DNA of 42,038 nucleotides, taken from Flavobacterium psychrophilum (GTDB taxonomy: Bacteria > Bacteroidota > Bacteroidia > Flavobacteriales > Flavobacteriaceae). Position 1 is the first letter of the stretch; each line of letters opens with the position of its first letter. A model generated the notes under the pieces. It did no database searches. It saw only the letters and a list, made by a program, of their open reading frames with translations, and had not been told where the DNA came from. Where the stretch lies: positions 1-42,038 of the forward strand of contig CAMDQL010000008.1 in the NCBI GenBank assembly GCA_945905915.1. The letters run 5' to 3'. Position numbers and translations under genes: made by a program. Of the stretch, positions 18,181 to 29,500 are shown in pieces.

Positions 18181-18207
18181 AACCTCTCCCACCCGGAGAG
18201 GTTTTTG
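18181..18207 (+). terminator. Terminator of the act-cox operon
   Basis: AACCTCTCC (18181-18189) pairs with GGAGAGGTT (18195-18203) around a five-base loop and is followed by a T-run. It is 20 bases after the coxA stop and ends the roughly 11-kb operon. Confidence 0.88.
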
Positions 18208-18221
18208 TTTTATAAGTTTAC

Positions 18222-18229
18222 TATCTTTG
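18222..18229 (+). promoter_or_regulatory. -7 element of ruvB, implying a leaderless or near-leaderless transcript
   Basis: TATCTTTG matches TAnnTTTG. It ends only five bases before the ruvB ATG at 18235, so transcription would begin at or next to the start codon. No good TTTG is found 19 bases upstream, because that region is the coxA terminator. Confidence 0.5.
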
Positions 18230-18234
18230 TTTCT

Positions 18235-19257
18235 ATGAACGATAATTTGAATCCCAATAAAGAATCTATTACTCCTCAAGAAATTGAAATTGAAAAAGCA
18301 CTTCGCCCGCTCAGTTTTGATGATTTTGCAGGTCAAGAACAAGTGCTAGAAAATTTAATAGTTTTTGTGCAAGCGGCTAATTTGCGAAATGAGGCTCTTG
18401 ATCACACCCTGTTTCATGGTCCTCCTGGTTTAGGAAAAACAACTTTGGCAAATATTTTAGCAAATGAGTTAGGTGTTGGAATTAAAATTACTTCTGGGCC
18501 TGTTTTAGATAAACCTGGCGATTTAGCTGGTTTGTTGACCAATCTTGAAGAACGAGATGTTTTATTTATTGATGAGATTCACCGTTTGAGTCCAATTGTT
18601 GAAGAATATTTATATTCTGCAATGGAGGATTTTAAAATAGACATTATGATTGAATCGGGACCCAATGCAAGAACCGTTCAAATCAACTTAAACCCGTTTA
18701 CTTTAGTGGGTGCTACTACACGTTCAGGATTATTGACTGCACCCATGAGGGCTCGTTTTGGAATACAAAGCCGTTTACAATATTACAATTCCGAACTATT
18801 AACCACAATCGTGCAACGTAGTGCTTCTATTTTAAAAATGCCTATAACTATGGAAGCGGCTATTGAAATAGCAGGAAGAAGTAGAGGAACACCGCGTATC
18901 GCTAATGCATTATTACGTAGAGTTAGAGATTTCGCACAAATAAAAGGAAATGGTTCAATAGATATTGAAATAGCACAGTTTGCGTTGAAAGCACTAAACG
19001 TTGATGCTCACGGTTTAGATGAAATGGACAATAAAATTCTTATAACTATAATCGAAAAATTCAAAGGAGGCCCCGTTGGTTTATCTACATTAGCAACAGC
19101 AGTTTCAGAAAGTGGTGAAACTATTGAGGAAGTATACGAACCTTTTTTAATTCAAGAAGGATTTATAATGCGAACACCTAGAGGACGCGAGGTAACCGAA
19201 AAAGCATATAAACATTTGGGTAAAATTAAAAGTAACATACAAGGAGGGCTTTTTTAA
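18235..19257 (+). CDS. ruvB: Holliday junction branch migration ATPase RuvB
   Basis: A 340-residue AAA+ motor that drives Holliday junction migration with RuvA (encoded at 22961). The RuvB signature [19 protein letters not shown] is at residues 23-41. Walker A is GPPGLGKT (62-69), Walker B is LFIDEIHRL near 113, and [18 protein letters not shown] contains sensor 1 and the arginine finger region. The C-terminal winged helix has [30 protein letters not shown] and ends near the usual family length. The frame is open upstream to a TTG at 18205 inside the coxA terminator; the ATG at 18235 is correct by homology. The gene following its stop after 58 bases is an inserted S23-like gene. Confidence 0.96.
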   Translation: MNDNLNPNKESITPQEIEIEKALRPLSFDDFAGQEQVLENLIVFVQAANLRNEALDHTLFHGPPGLGKTTLANILANELGVGIKITSGPVLDKPGDLAGLLTNLEERDVLFIDEIHRLSPIVEEYLYSAMEDFKIDIMIESGPNARTVQINLNPFTLVGATTRSGLLTAPMRARFGIQSRLQYYNSELLTTIVQRSASILKMPITMEAAIEIAGRSRGTPRIANALLRRVRDFAQIKGNGSIDIEIAQFALKALNVDAHGLDEMDNKILITIIEKFKGGPVGLSTLATAVSESGETIEEVYEPFLIQEGFIMRTPRGREVTEKAYKHLGKIKSNIQGGLF

Positions 19258-19260
19258 GAG

Positions 19261-19288
19261 CTTGAAGATGGAAGCTTGAAGATGGAAG
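19261..19288 (+). repeat. Left heptamer repeat tract flanking the S23-like gene
   Basis: A 14-base unit, CTTGAAGATGGAAG, occurs twice in perfect tandem, equivalent to four 7-base units (CTTGAAG, ATGGAAG, CTTGAAG, ATGGAAG). It begins four bases after the ruvB stop codon. The core GAAGATGGAAG is found in reverse complement at 19689-19699 on the other side of the S23-like gene. Confidence 0.85.
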
Positions 19289-19315
19289 TTTTATTTCGTT
19301 TTAAAAGATATTTTT

Positions 19316-19669
19316 ATGAGTTTTAAGTTTGAAAAATTAATTATTTGGCAAAATGCAATGAGTTTTGGTGAAGACATTTTCAAAATTTCTCAAAACTTTC
19401 CTAAAAGTGAAATATATAATTTGACTTCCCAAATCAATCGCGCGGTTGATTCGATAGCTTTAAATATTTCTGAAGGTTCAATTGAGCAAAGTAATCCTGA
19501 GTTTAAAAGGTTTTTAGGATATGCAATTCGCTCTTTAGCAGAAGTTGTGACTTGTTTACACAAAGCAAAAAGGAGAGCATATATTAGTGAAGTAGATTTT
19601 GATAAATATTATCAGGATTCATATAATTTGATGAATATGATGATTGCTTTTAGAAATAAATTATCATAG
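19316..19669 (+). CDS. S23/four-helix-bundle protein (23S rRNA intervening-sequence protein family)
   Basis: A 117-residue helical protein of the family first found encoded in intervening sequences of 23S rRNA genes. Recognisable features are [20 protein letters not shown] at the start, then [46 protein letters not shown] and a C-terminal helix with [14 protein letters not shown]; these match the family's I-W-x-x-A and R-A-x-S-I-x-x-N-I-x-E-G patterns. The family forms pentameric four-helix bundles; its biochemical role is not established. The gene stands alone between ruvB and queG and is bracketed by inverted 7-base-period repeats (19261-19288 and 19674-19703), which suggests it arrived as a unit. 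No transposase or target-site duplication is obvious. Confidence 0.85.
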   Translation: MSFKFEKLIIWQNAMSFGEDIFKISQNFPKSEIYNLTSQINRAVDSIALNISEGSIEQSNPEFKRFLGYAIRSLAEVVTCLHKAKRRAYISEVDFDKYYQDSYNLMNMMIAFRNKLS

Positions 19670-19670
19670 T

Positions 19671-20612
19671 ATGTCTTCCAACTTCCTGCTTCCATCTTCC
19701 AACTATTCAAAGATCATAAAATCCGAAGCCCAACGTCTTGGCTTTTTGTCATGCGGTATTTCTAAAGCTGGTTTTCTGGAAGAAGAAGCTCCTCGTTTAG
19801 AAACTTGGTTGAACCAAAACATGCAGGGTCAAATGAGTTACATGGAAAACCATTTTGACAAACGTTTGAATCCAACTTTATTAGTTGACGGAGCCAAAAG
19901 TGTCATTTCTTTATTGTTGAATTATTATCCTTTGGAACTTCAAAATCAGGATTCTTATAAAGTTTCAAAATATGCATACGGGCAAGACTATCATTCCGTC
20001 ATTAAAGAGAAATTGAATGAATTATTACATTTTATTCAAACCGAAATTGGAGAAGTATCTGGAAGAGCTTTTGTAGATTCAGCACCAGTATTAGATAAAG
20101 CTTGGGCTGCAAAAAGCGGTTTGGGTTGGATTGGTAAAAACAGCAATCTAATCACACAAAAAGTAGGTTCATTTTATTTTATTGCCGAGTTAATTATTGA
20201 TTTGGAACTAGAATACGATACACCCACAACCGATCATTGCGGTTCGTGCACCGCTTGTATTGATGCTTGTCCTACAGAAGCTATTGTAGCACCTTATGTG
20301 GTAGACGGAAGTAAATGCATCTCTTATTTTACTATCGAATTGAAAGATAATTTGCCCCAAGAAATGAAAGGCAAATTTGACGATTGGATTTTTGGTTGCG
20401 ATGTGTGCCAAGATGTATGTCCTTGGAATAAATTTTCAAAACCTCACAATGAACCATTATTTCAAACTGCTCCCGAAATTTTAAGTTATTCCAAATCAGA
20501 TTGGGAAGAAATTACAAACGATACTTTTCAAAAGGTATTTAAAAATTCAGCTCTGAAACGAACGAAATATGAAGGCTTACTTCGAAATATAAATTTTTCA
20601 AAAGAATCCTAA
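19671..20612 (+). CDS. queG: Epoxyqueuosine reductase QueG
   Basis: A 313-residue cobalamin- and iron-sulfur-dependent enzyme that makes queuosine from epoxyqueuosine in tRNA. The N-terminal DUF1730 region runs from about residue 12; [19 protein letters not shown] is the typical cobalamin-domain signature. Ferredoxin-type clusters are bound by [12 protein letters not shown] (Cys190, 193, 196, 200) and by CDVCQDVCP near 243-250, with an additional cysteine in GSKCISYF. The first eleven codons ([11 protein letters not shown]) are encoded by the right-hand heptamer repeat at 19674-19703, so the native N-terminus seems to have been replaced; conserved sequence starts at [14 protein letters not shown]. 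The frame extends upstream to 19644, overlapping the S23 gene, but ATG 19671 is the simplest start. Confidence 0.92.
   Translation: MSSNFLLPSSNYSKIIKSEAQRLGFLSCGISKAGFLEEEAPRLETWLNQNMQGQMSYMENHFDKRLNPTLLVDGAKSVISLLLNYYPLELQNQDSYKVSKYAYGQDYHSVIKEKLNELLHFIQTEIGEVSGRAFVDSAPVLDKAWAAKSGLGWIGKNSNLITQKVGSFYFIAELIIDLELEYDTPTTDHCGSCTACIDACPTEAIVAPYVVDGSKCISYFTIELKDNLPQEMKGKFDDWIFGCDVCQDVCPWNKFSKPHNEPLFQTAPEILSYSKSDWEEITNDTFQKVFKNSALKRTKYEGLLRNINFSKES
19674..19703 (-). repeat. Right heptamer repeat tract, inverted relative to the left one
   Basis: Successive 7-base units are TCTTCCA, ACTTCCT, GCTTCCA and TCTTCCA, that is TGGAAG-type units on the minus strand. CTTCCATCTTC at 19689-19699 is the exact reverse complement of the core in the left tract. 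The tract lies entirely inside the 5' end of queG and is translated. Confidence 0.8.
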
Positions 20613-20641
20613 AATAATTTCTCATTTTATGCTTATACTAC

Positions 20642-20649
20642 TATATTTG
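20642..20649 (+). promoter_or_regulatory. -7 element of the maeB promoter
   Basis: TATATTTG matches TAnnTTTG, 22 bases before the maeB ATG at 20672. The expected -33 position holds only a T-rich sequence. The -7 lies in the 59-base gap after queG. Confidence 0.5.
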
Positions 20650-20671
20650 TAGGTTAGTAAACTATAAAACC

Positions 20672-22951
20672 ATGCATAAAGATAGTAAACGTAGAGAAGC
20701 CTTATTATATCACGCAAAACCAACACCTGGAAAAATTCAAGTAGTTCCCACAAAAAAATATGCTACTCAAAGAGACTTAGCATTAGCCTATTCTCCAGGA
20801 GTTGCCGAACCTTGTTTAGAAATTGAAAAAGACGTTAACAACGTATATAAATATACTGCAAAAGGAAATTTAGTAGCCGTAATTTCAAACGGAACTGCTG
20901 TTTTAGGATTGGGCGATATTGGTCCCGAAGCTTCAAAACCAGTTATGGAAGGTAAAGGGTTATTATTTAAAATATTTGCCGATATCGATGTTTTTGATAT
21001 TGAAGTAGGGACAAAAGACGTTGAAGAATTCATTGCAACAGTAAAAAATATATCTCCAACCTTTGGAGGAATTAACCTTGAGGATATCAAAGCTCCAGAA
21101 TCGTTCGAAATTGAAAGACGACTAGTAGAGGAATTGAATATTCCGGTTATGCACGATGACCAACACGGAACTGCAATTATTTCCTCGGCTGCTTTATTAA
21201 ATGCAGTTGAGTTAGCTGGAAAAAAAATGGAAGATATTACTATGGTGATATCAGGAGCAGGTTCAGCCGCTATTGCTTGTGCTAATTTATATGTTTCGTT
21301 TGGAGTAAAACCAGAAAACGTTGTTATGTTTAATAGCAAAGGCGCATTAAGAAAAGACGACCCAAAAATATCGGATATGCAGCGCGCTTATGCTACCGAT
21401 AAACATTTTGACGATTTAGCACATGCCATGAAAGGTGCCGATGTTTTTGTGGGATTATCTACTGGTGATATCGTAACGCCTGAAATGTTATTGTCTATGG
21501 CAGATAACCCAATTGTGTTTGCAATGGCTAATCCAACCCCTGAAATTAATTATGATATAGCAATTGCTACCCGAAAAGACATTATCATGGCAACCGGTCG
21601 TTCAGATCATCCTAATCAGGTGAATAATGTGCTTGGTTTTCCGTTTATTTTTAGAGGTGCATTAGACGTTAGGGCTACAAAAATTAACGAAGAAATGAAA
21701 AAAGCTGCCGTAGTTGCCTTAGCTAATTTAGCCAAAGCATCTGTGCCAGAACAAGTAAATATAGCTTATGGTGAAACCAAATTAACGTTTGGTCGCGATT
21801 ATATTATTCCAAAACCATTTGACCCAAGACTAATAGCAGAAGTTCCGCCCGCTGTGGCAAAAGCAGCAATGGAATCAGGTGTTGCATTAGCACCTATTAC
21901 CGATTGGGAAAAATATAAAGATGATTTATTAGAACGAATGGGATCGGATAATAAAATGATTCGATTATTAACCAATAGAGCTAGAACAAGCCCAAAACGA
22001 ATAATTTTTGCAGAAGCTGATCAAATAGATGTATTAAAAGCAGCTCAAATTGTACACGAAGAAGGAATTGGGTTTCCTATTTTATTAGGCAACAAAAAAA
22101 TCATAAAAGAACTAAAAGAGGAGATCGGTTTTGAAATAGAAGTGCCTATTTTTGATCCAAAAACAAAAGAATCTGAACCAAAACGTTTAGAATATGCAAA
22201 ACATTTTTGGGAAAGTAGAAAACGCAAAGGAATTACATTATTGGATGCCGAAAAATGGATGCGTGAGCGTAATTATTTTGGATTAATGATGGTAAATACT
22301 GGAGAAGCAGATGCTTTTTTGACGGGACATTCTAGAAGTTATCCATCTTCAATTAAACCAGTGATGCAATTAATTGATAAGATGCCAAATGTTACTAAAA
22401 TTGCGACTACAAATATGATGATGACGGCTAGAGGGCCAATTTTCTTATCGGATACCGCCATAAATCCAAATCCAACGGCAGATGAATTAGCAAAAATTGC
22501 TTTAATGACGGCAAAAACAGTGCGCATGTTTGGTATGGAGCCTGTTATTGCAATGGTTTCTTATTCAAATTTTGGATCTTCTCAAAATGATGGACCGAAT
22601 AAAGTTAGGCAAGCAGTTGATTATTTGCATGAAAATTTCCCAGATTTAGTGGTAGATGGTGAAATTCAAAGTGACTTTGCTTTAAATCCTGACATGCTGA
22701 AAAGTAAATTTCCATTTTCTAAATTGGTAAATAAAAAAGTGAATACGCTTATTTTTCCTAATTTAGATGCGGCAAACATAACATACAAATTATTAAAAGA
22801 ATTAAATAAATCCGAATCAATTGGTCCAATAATCCTTGGATTAGAAAAGCCAGTACACGTTTTTCAGCTAGGTGCAAGTGTTGAGGAGATGGTAAATATG
22901 GCAGCAGTAGCAGTTGTAGATGCACAAGAAAAAGGAAAGAAAAAACAATAA
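20672..22951 (+). CDS. maeB: NADP-type malic enzyme with C-terminal phosphotransacetylase-like domain
   Basis: A 759-residue cytoplasmic enzyme converting malate to pyruvate and CO2 with reduction of NAD(P). The malic domain contains TKKYATQRDLALAYSPGVAEPC and GGINLEDIKAPESFEIE, with MHDDQHGTAIISSAAL as the metal/malate site. The nucleotide-binding domain has VISGAGSAAIACANLY (G-x-G-x-x-A). From about residue 430 onward the chain is a phosphotransacetylase-like domain (SPKRIIFAEADQIDVLKAAQ ... DAFLTGHSRSYPSSIKPVMQ ... LDAANITYKLLKEL); in MaeB-type enzymes it is regulatory, responding to acetyl-CoA, and not catalytic. The length is normal for the fused form. It is followed after nine bases by ruvA, so the two are probably co-transcribed. 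Confidence 0.93.
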   Translation: MHKDSKRREALLYHAKPTPGKIQVVPTKKYATQRDLALAYSPGVAEPCLEIEKDVNNVYKYTAKGNLVAVISNGTAVLGLGDIGPEASKPVMEGKGLLFKIFADIDVFDIEVGTKDVEEFIATVKNISPTFGGINLEDIKAPESFEIERRLVEELNIPVMHDDQHGTAIISSAALLNAVELAGKKMEDITMVISGAGSAAIACANLYVSFGVKPENVVMFNSKGALRKDDPKISDMQRAYATDKHFDDLAHAMKGADVFVGLSTGDIVTPEMLLSMADNPIVFAMANPTPEINYDIAIATRKDIIMATGRSDHPNQVNNVLGFPFIFRGALDVRATKINEEMKKAAVVALANLAKASVPEQVNIAYGETKLTFGRDYIIPKPFDPRLIAEVPPAVAKAAMESGVALAPITDWEKYKDDLLERMGSDNKMIRLLTNRARTSPKRIIFAEADQIDVLKAAQIVHEEGIGFPILLGNKKIIKELKEEIGFEIEVPIFDPKTKESEPKRLEYAKHFWESRKRKGITLLDAEKWMRERNYFGLMMVNTGEADAFLTGHSRSYPSSIKPVMQLIDKMPNVTKIATTNMMMTARGPIFLSDTAINPNPTADELAKIALMTAKTVRMFGMEPVIAMVSYSNFGSSQNDGPNKVRQAVDYLHENFPDLVVDGEIQSDFALNPDMLKSKFPFSKLVNKKVNTLIFPNLDAANITYKLLKELNKSESIGPIILGLEKPVHVFQLGASVEEMVNMAAVAVVDAQEKGKKKQ

Positions 22952-22960
22952 TCTAAAGTT

Positions 22961-23542
22961 ATGATAGCTCACATTCAAGGAAGATTAGTAGAAAAAACAC
23001 CAACCGAAGTTATAATTGATTGTAACGGTGTGGGATATCATATCAATATATCATTGCATACCTATTCTTTGCTTCCCGATTCAGAAAGTTTAAAATTATT
23101 TACCTTTTTACAAATTCGCGAAGACGCTCATACTTTGTATGGATTTGTTGAAAAACAAGAACGCGAATTATTTAAATTATTACTTTCGGTATCAGGAGTG
23201 GGTGCAAGTACAGCAAGAACAATGTTGTCCTCTTTAGCTCCAAGCCAAATTATTCAAGCCATAGCTTCAAACGATGTGGGAACAATGCAATCGATGAAAG
23301 GAATTGGAGCAAAAACGGCACAACGAATCATCTTGGATTTAAAAGAAAAAGTGTTAAAAGTGTACAATTTAGACGAAGTTTCTGTAATTGAAAGCAATAC
23401 AAACAAAGATGAAGCGTTATCTGCTTTAGAAGTTTTAGGTTTTGTAAGAAAATCGGCAGAAAAAGTGATCGATAAAATTATCAGAGAAACACCAAATGCG
23501 TCTGTAGAAAATTTAATTAAGCAAGCTTTAAAAAATTTATAA
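22961..23542 (+). CDS. ruvA: Holliday junction binding protein RuvA
   Basis: A 193-residue protein that binds four-way DNA junctions and recruits RuvB. Domain I is the OB fold (MIAHIQGRLVEKTPTEVIID, with GVGYHINIS). Domain II carries two helix-hairpin-helix motifs: LLLSVSGVGASTARTMLSSL and MQSMKGIGAKTAQRIILDLK. The small C-terminal domain (about 148-193) has ALSALEVLGFVRKSAEKVI, which contacts RuvB. It is separated from ruvB by three other genes and has no ruvC beside it. It sits nine bases after maeB and three bases before the sprA start. Confidence 0.95.
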   Translation: MIAHIQGRLVEKTPTEVIIDCNGVGYHINISLHTYSLLPDSESLKLFTFLQIREDAHTLYGFVEKQERELFKLLLSVSGVGASTARTMLSSLAPSQIIQAIASNDVGTMQSMKGIGAKTAQRIILDLKEKVLKVYNLDEVSVIESNTNKDEALSALEVLGFVRKSAEKVIDKIIRETPNASVENLIKQALKNL

Positions 23543-23545
23543 AAC

Positions 23546-26500
23546 TTGAAAAGAAACGTACTAAAAATAAAAGCTACCTTAAAATACAGTATCGCATTAT
23601 TGCTAATGCTTTTTTCATGTACCCTTCAAGCGCAAGTAGATGAAGAGGTTAAAGATTCTATAAAAAAAGGTGTTGATTTAGGAAAAATTACCATTCCAAA
23701 TCCAAAAAGCATTTTAGAGTCTTATACTTATGATGCTGTAACCGATCGATACATTTATACCAATTCGGTAGACGGATTTAATATTAATTATCCGCTGATC
23801 TTAACGCCAAAACAATATCAAGAGTTAATGTTGCGCGAACAAATGCGTAATTATTATCAAGAAAAATCGGCTGCAATCGACGGTAAAAAAGCAGGTTCAG
23901 ATGCCGCTAAAAAGAATTTACTCCCTGTTTATCGAATAAATTCAAAACTTTTCGAAAATATTTTTGGCAGTAATACCATAGATGTTAAGCCCACTGGTTC
24001 TGTAGAACTTGATTTAGGGGTGCGTTTTACAAAACAAGATAATCCATCCTTTTCACCGCGAAATAGAAGAACTACTAGTTTTGATTTTGATCAAAGAATC
24101 AGTGTAGGGTTACAAGGAAAAGTGGGAACTCGTTTGAATGTAAATATTAATTACGATACCCAATCTACTTTTGCTTTTCAAAACTTAATTAAATTAGAAT
24201 TTGATCCTAATGTTTCTGGAGGTGATGATTCAATAATTAAGAAAATTGAAATCGGAAATGTTAGTTTTCCACTTTCAAATTCATTAGTTAGAGGTGCTCA
24301 AAGTTTATTTGGAGTAAAAACTCAACTGCAATTTGGTAAAACAACTTTTACAGGTGTTTTTTCTGAACAAAAATCACAAACAAAATCAGTAACTTCTCAA
24401 GGCGGTGGAACCTTACAAGATTTTGAAATGTTTGCCCTAGATTATGATTCAGATAGACATTATTTTTTATCGCAATATTTCAGAAATCGATATGATAAAG
24501 CATTAGAAAATTATCCTTACATTAATTCTCGTGCGCAAATTACCCGTGTAGAGGTTTGGATTACAAACAAACAAAACAGGGTTAGTACCACAGATAACAA
24601 TTTAAGAAACATAATAGCTTTACAAGATTTAGGAGAATCGCAACTTTTTGGAATTGCAGATAATGAGATTGTGGGTGTTCCTAATGCTGGTTTCTTTAAT
24701 GTTGGGCCAGATACCCCTTCAAACAATGCAAACAATAAATTTGATCCAGCAAATATTGGCAGTAATTTCTTAAACAGTTCAATTCGTGATGTGTCTTCAG
24801 CATTGAATGGATTTAACATATCAGGAATGGCCGAAGGAATTGATTTTGCCAAATTAGAAAATGCAAGAAAATTAACCGCTTCAGAATACACCTTTCATCC
24901 TCAATTAGGTTATTTATCCTTAAATCAGCGATTAGCAAATGATGAAGTATTAGCGGTCGCTTATCAATATACAATAGGAAGCGATGTATATCAAGTTGGA
25001 GAATTTGGTACAGATGGGGTAGATGCCACAAATGTTGATACTTCGGGGATACCCTCGTCTAAAGCATTATTACTAAAAATGTTGAAAGGGAATTTAGTAG
25101 TAGTTGAAGAACCGGTTTGGGATTTAATGATGAAAAACATCTATCAAATTCAAGGCGGATATCAATTACAACAAGAGGATTTTAAGTTTAATATTCTATA
25201 CACCGATCCTTCTCCATTAAATTACATTACACAGGCTGGAGTAGATCTGCTTCCAACAGATGTAGCCGACACTCCTTTATTAAAAGTATTTAATGTTGAT
25301 AAATTAAATTATACAAATGATCCACAAGATGGCGGGGATGGTTTTTTCGATTTCATACCCGGCACAACTATAGATCCACAAAAAGGAAGGATAATTTTTA
25401 CAACAGTAGAACCTTTTGGAAAGCATTTATTTGAAAAACTACGAACGAATGGTTCGGAGGATTATGATGGCGGAATTTACAATAGCAACCAAACAAAATA
25501 TGTGTTTAGAAATTTATATAAATCTACACAAGCTGGAGCTTTACAAGAAAGCGCAAAAAATAAATTTCAGTTAAGAGGTCGTTTTAAATCGGCGGGTGGT
25601 GACGGAATTTCTATTGGAGCGTTCAATGTACCTCAAGGTTCGGTAGTGGTTACTGCCGGAGGAAGAACATTAGTTGAAGGAGTAGATTATACTGTAAATT
25701 ATCAATTAGGAAAAGTTCAAATTATTGATCCTTCGTTGAAAGCGTCAAACACACCTATTGAAGTATCGGTTGAAAATAATTCTGTATTTGGACAACAAAC
25801 CAGACGATTCTGGGGCATCAATGTGGAGCATAAATTTAACGATAAATTTTTGATTGGTGCGACTGTTTTAAATATGTCTGAGCGACCATTTACAACAAAA
25901 TCAAACTACGGACAAGAATCTGTAAATAACACCATTTTTGGTTTCAATACTAATTTTTCTACCGAAGTTCCTTTTTTAACGAGATTAGTAAATAAATTAC
26001 CAAATATTGATACCGATGTACCATCAAGTATATCATTTAGAGGGGAATTTGCTTATTTGAAACCGGGTAGTTCAAAAACTGATCAGTTTAATGGTGAAGC
26101 CACTACTTATATAGATGATTTTGAAGGTTCACAATCTACCATAGACATGCGTTCGCCACTTTCTTGGTCATTAGCAAGTGTTCCTTTAGAAGAAGGTTTT
26201 GATGGCAATCCTACATCAGATGAACCAGCAGTTGATGTATTGAGTGTAGGTTTCAAAAGAGCAAAAATGTCATGGTATAATATAGACCCCGTTTTTTATA
26301 CTCAAAGACCTGCAGGTGTTAATGATGATGATTTATCATTAAACAAAACACGACGTATTTTCAGTAGAGAATTATATCCCGTGACCGATATTGCTCAAGG
26401 ACAAACAACGGTGATTAATACTTTGGATTTAACGTATTTTCCAAAAGATCGAGGGCCCTATAATTTTAATCCTACATTATCAGCAACAAACGTTTTTTCT

Positions 26501-29500
26501 GATGCCGATGCACCAAATAACTGGGCGGGTATTATGCGACCAATTAATTCGACCAATTTTGAACAATCAAATGTAGAATACATTCAGTTTTGGGCAATGG
26601 ATCCATATTTCGGAAATCCAGGCGACGTGGCTGATCCAACAAATACCGGAAAATTAGTATTCAATTTAGGAGAAATTTCAGAAGACGTTTTAAGGGACGG
26701 AAGAAAATTATATGAAAATGGTTTGCCCGAAGTAAATGCTTCACAACCAACCGTTGAAACCACATGGGGACAAGTGCCTGCTTCTCAATCTTTAATTTAT
26801 GCATTTGATACTTCAGAGGCAAATAGAACGGTTCAAGATGCTGGTTATGATGGTTTTAGAGATGCTGAAGAAGCTGCAAAATACACCAACTTTGCTGGTC
26901 AACCCGATCCTGCGGCCGATAATTATCAATTCTACTTAAGCGCATCGGGTGATGTGATTAATAGATATAAAAATTATAATGGGAACGAAGGCAATTCACC
27001 AGTAACGGTTACCGATACCAATAGAGGAAATTCTACCTATCCTGATGTAGAAGATGTCAATCGCGACAACACGATGAATACCATTAATGCCTATTTTAAA
27101 TTTGAAGTGCCTATTCAATATTATCCTCCAGGAGCTGTCCCAATTGGGCAAAATTATATTGCCGATTCTAGAGAAGACAACAATGTTGATTTACCAAATG
27201 GAGAAACTGGAAAAGTGCGCTGGATTTTATATAAAATACCAATTCTAGAGTTTACCAACGCTAATAAAGTTGGACCAATCTCCGATTTTCGTTCCATACG
27301 ATTCATGCGTATGTATATGGCTGGTTTTAAAGAGGAAGTAACGCTACGTTTTGGAGCGTTAGACTTAGTTAGAGGTGAATGGAGAAGATACACCAGTTCG
27401 CTAGATGTAAATGATATTGATGTTGATGATGACAATACGGGTTTTGATGTTGTAGCTCTCAATATTCAAGAAAACGGAAATAGAACACCTATCAATTATG
27501 TAACCCCACCAGGTGTTGTTCGCGAACAATTATATAATAATAACACGGTAATCAATCAAAACGAACAATCTCTTTCGTTGCGCGTGTATAAAAAGAATCC
27601 TGCGTTTTCAGGATTAGGAGGATTAGAAACAGCAGATGCAAGAGCGGTATTTAAAAATGTAAATGTAGACATGCGTCAGTTTAAAAAATTACGAATGTTT
27701 TTACATGCCGAAGCTACTGAAGGAAATGCCAGTGCAGACCGTTTACAAGACGATGAAATGATTGCTTTTATCCGATTTGGAAATGACTTTACTGAAAATT
27801 TCTATCAAGTTGAAATGCCATTAAAAGTTACGCCACACGGATCAAATTCAGCTGAGGCAATATGGCCTGCAGAAAACGAAATTGAATTACCACTTGAGTT
27901 GCTAACAAAGTTAAAAATATTAGCCTTGGGCAACGACCCAGGAATTATTTATGATCCAAATGGAATTGGTTTTGTCGAAGAAGAAGCCATTGGTTCCTCA
28001 GAGAGTAAATTGACATTAGGAATTAAAGGAAATCCAAATTTTGGATTAGTAAGAACCTTAATGGTTGGGGTGAAAAATAAAAATTCAGCTGATCCGCTTC
28101 GAGGTGAAGTTTGGTTCAATGAGTTGCGCATGTCTGATATGGACAATAAAGGAGGTTATGCTGCAATAGCAAATCTTGATGCAAAAATAGCTGATTTTGC
28201 AAGTGTTTCGGCAACAACTCGAGTAAGCACCATTGGTTTTGGCGCTTTGGAACAAGGCCCAAATGAAAGAAGTAGAGAAGATGTTTTTCAATATGACATA
28301 GTAACTAACATAAATTTAGGAAAACTTCTTCCAAAAAAATGGGGTGTAAACTTGCCATTTAATTATGGTGTAGGAGAAGAAACAATAACACCTAAATTTG
28401 ATCCATTTTATCAAGATATAGAACTAGATCAGTTATTAGATGTAACGAGCGACGCTGCAGAAAGAGCAAATATTCAAAATAGAGCTATTGATTATACAAA
28501 AAGAACAAGCATCAATTTTATTGGGGTAAGAAAAGAAAAAAATTCAGAAAAGAAATCACATTTTTATGATATAGAAAACCTAACGCTTTCTTATTCGTTA
28601 AATCAAACAGAACATCATGATTATGAAATTGAAAGTTTACTAGATCAGCAAAATAGATCTTCTGTTGATTATGCCTATACTTTTAAGCCATTGGCACTTG
28701 AACCTTTTAAGAATTCAAAGGCTTTGAAGAAAAGCGGCTATTATAAATTATTAAGTGATTTCAACTTTAATTTTTTACCAACTAATATTTCGTTTAGTTC
28801 AAATATCATTAGACAATTTAACAAACAACGTTTCCGTTTAGTAGATGTTCAAGGAATTGGTCTTGGAGATTTATACCGAAGAAATTATTTCTTCAATTAC
28901 AATTACGGATTCAATTATAATATTACTAAAGCGCTTCGTGTAAATTATACTGCTTCATCTAGTAATATAGTTCGAAATTATTTAGACGAAAATAACTTAC
29001 CAATTGACGGTTTAAATATATGGGATGATTATTGGAATATTGGTCAATCTAACCAGCACAATCAGCAAATTGTGGTGAATTATGATTTGCCTATTAATAA
29101 AATTCCAGCCTTAGCCTTTATAAAATCGACCTATATTTATACAGGAGATTATAATTGGCAACGCTCATCCGACGCTTATTCTTCTATTGAAGCAGAAGAT
29201 GGAACTAATTATGCGCTGGGAAATACCATTCAAAATGCTAGTTCGCATAAGTTAAACACTACGTTTAATATGGATACTTTTTATAAATATATCGGTTTAA
29301 CAAAAAATAAATCAAATAAGCCAAAAAGTAATTCAAATGAAAAAGGAGCTGCGCCAAAACCAGGACAAAAAGTTGCAGCAAAAACTAAAAATACAACTAC
29401 CGAAAGAAATATTTTTGTTAGTGGATTAATCGGTGTTGCAACAAGTATAAAAAACATTCAAGTAAATTACACCGAAAACAGCGGAACAGTATTGCCTGGT

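Noticed and set aside
18205..18234. N-terminal extension of RuvB from a TTG at 18205
   Set aside because: The extension would be encoded in the coxA terminator and across the -7 element; RuvB homology starts after ATG 18235.
19261..19703. Heptamer tracts as a CRISPR array
   Set aside because: The repeats are directly abutting with no spacers of constant length, and no cas genes are present.
20788..21339. Long minus-strand open frame opposite maeB (183 codons)
   Set aside because: It lies wholly within the clearly coding malic enzyme domain and shows no recognisable motif; a by-product of codon bias.
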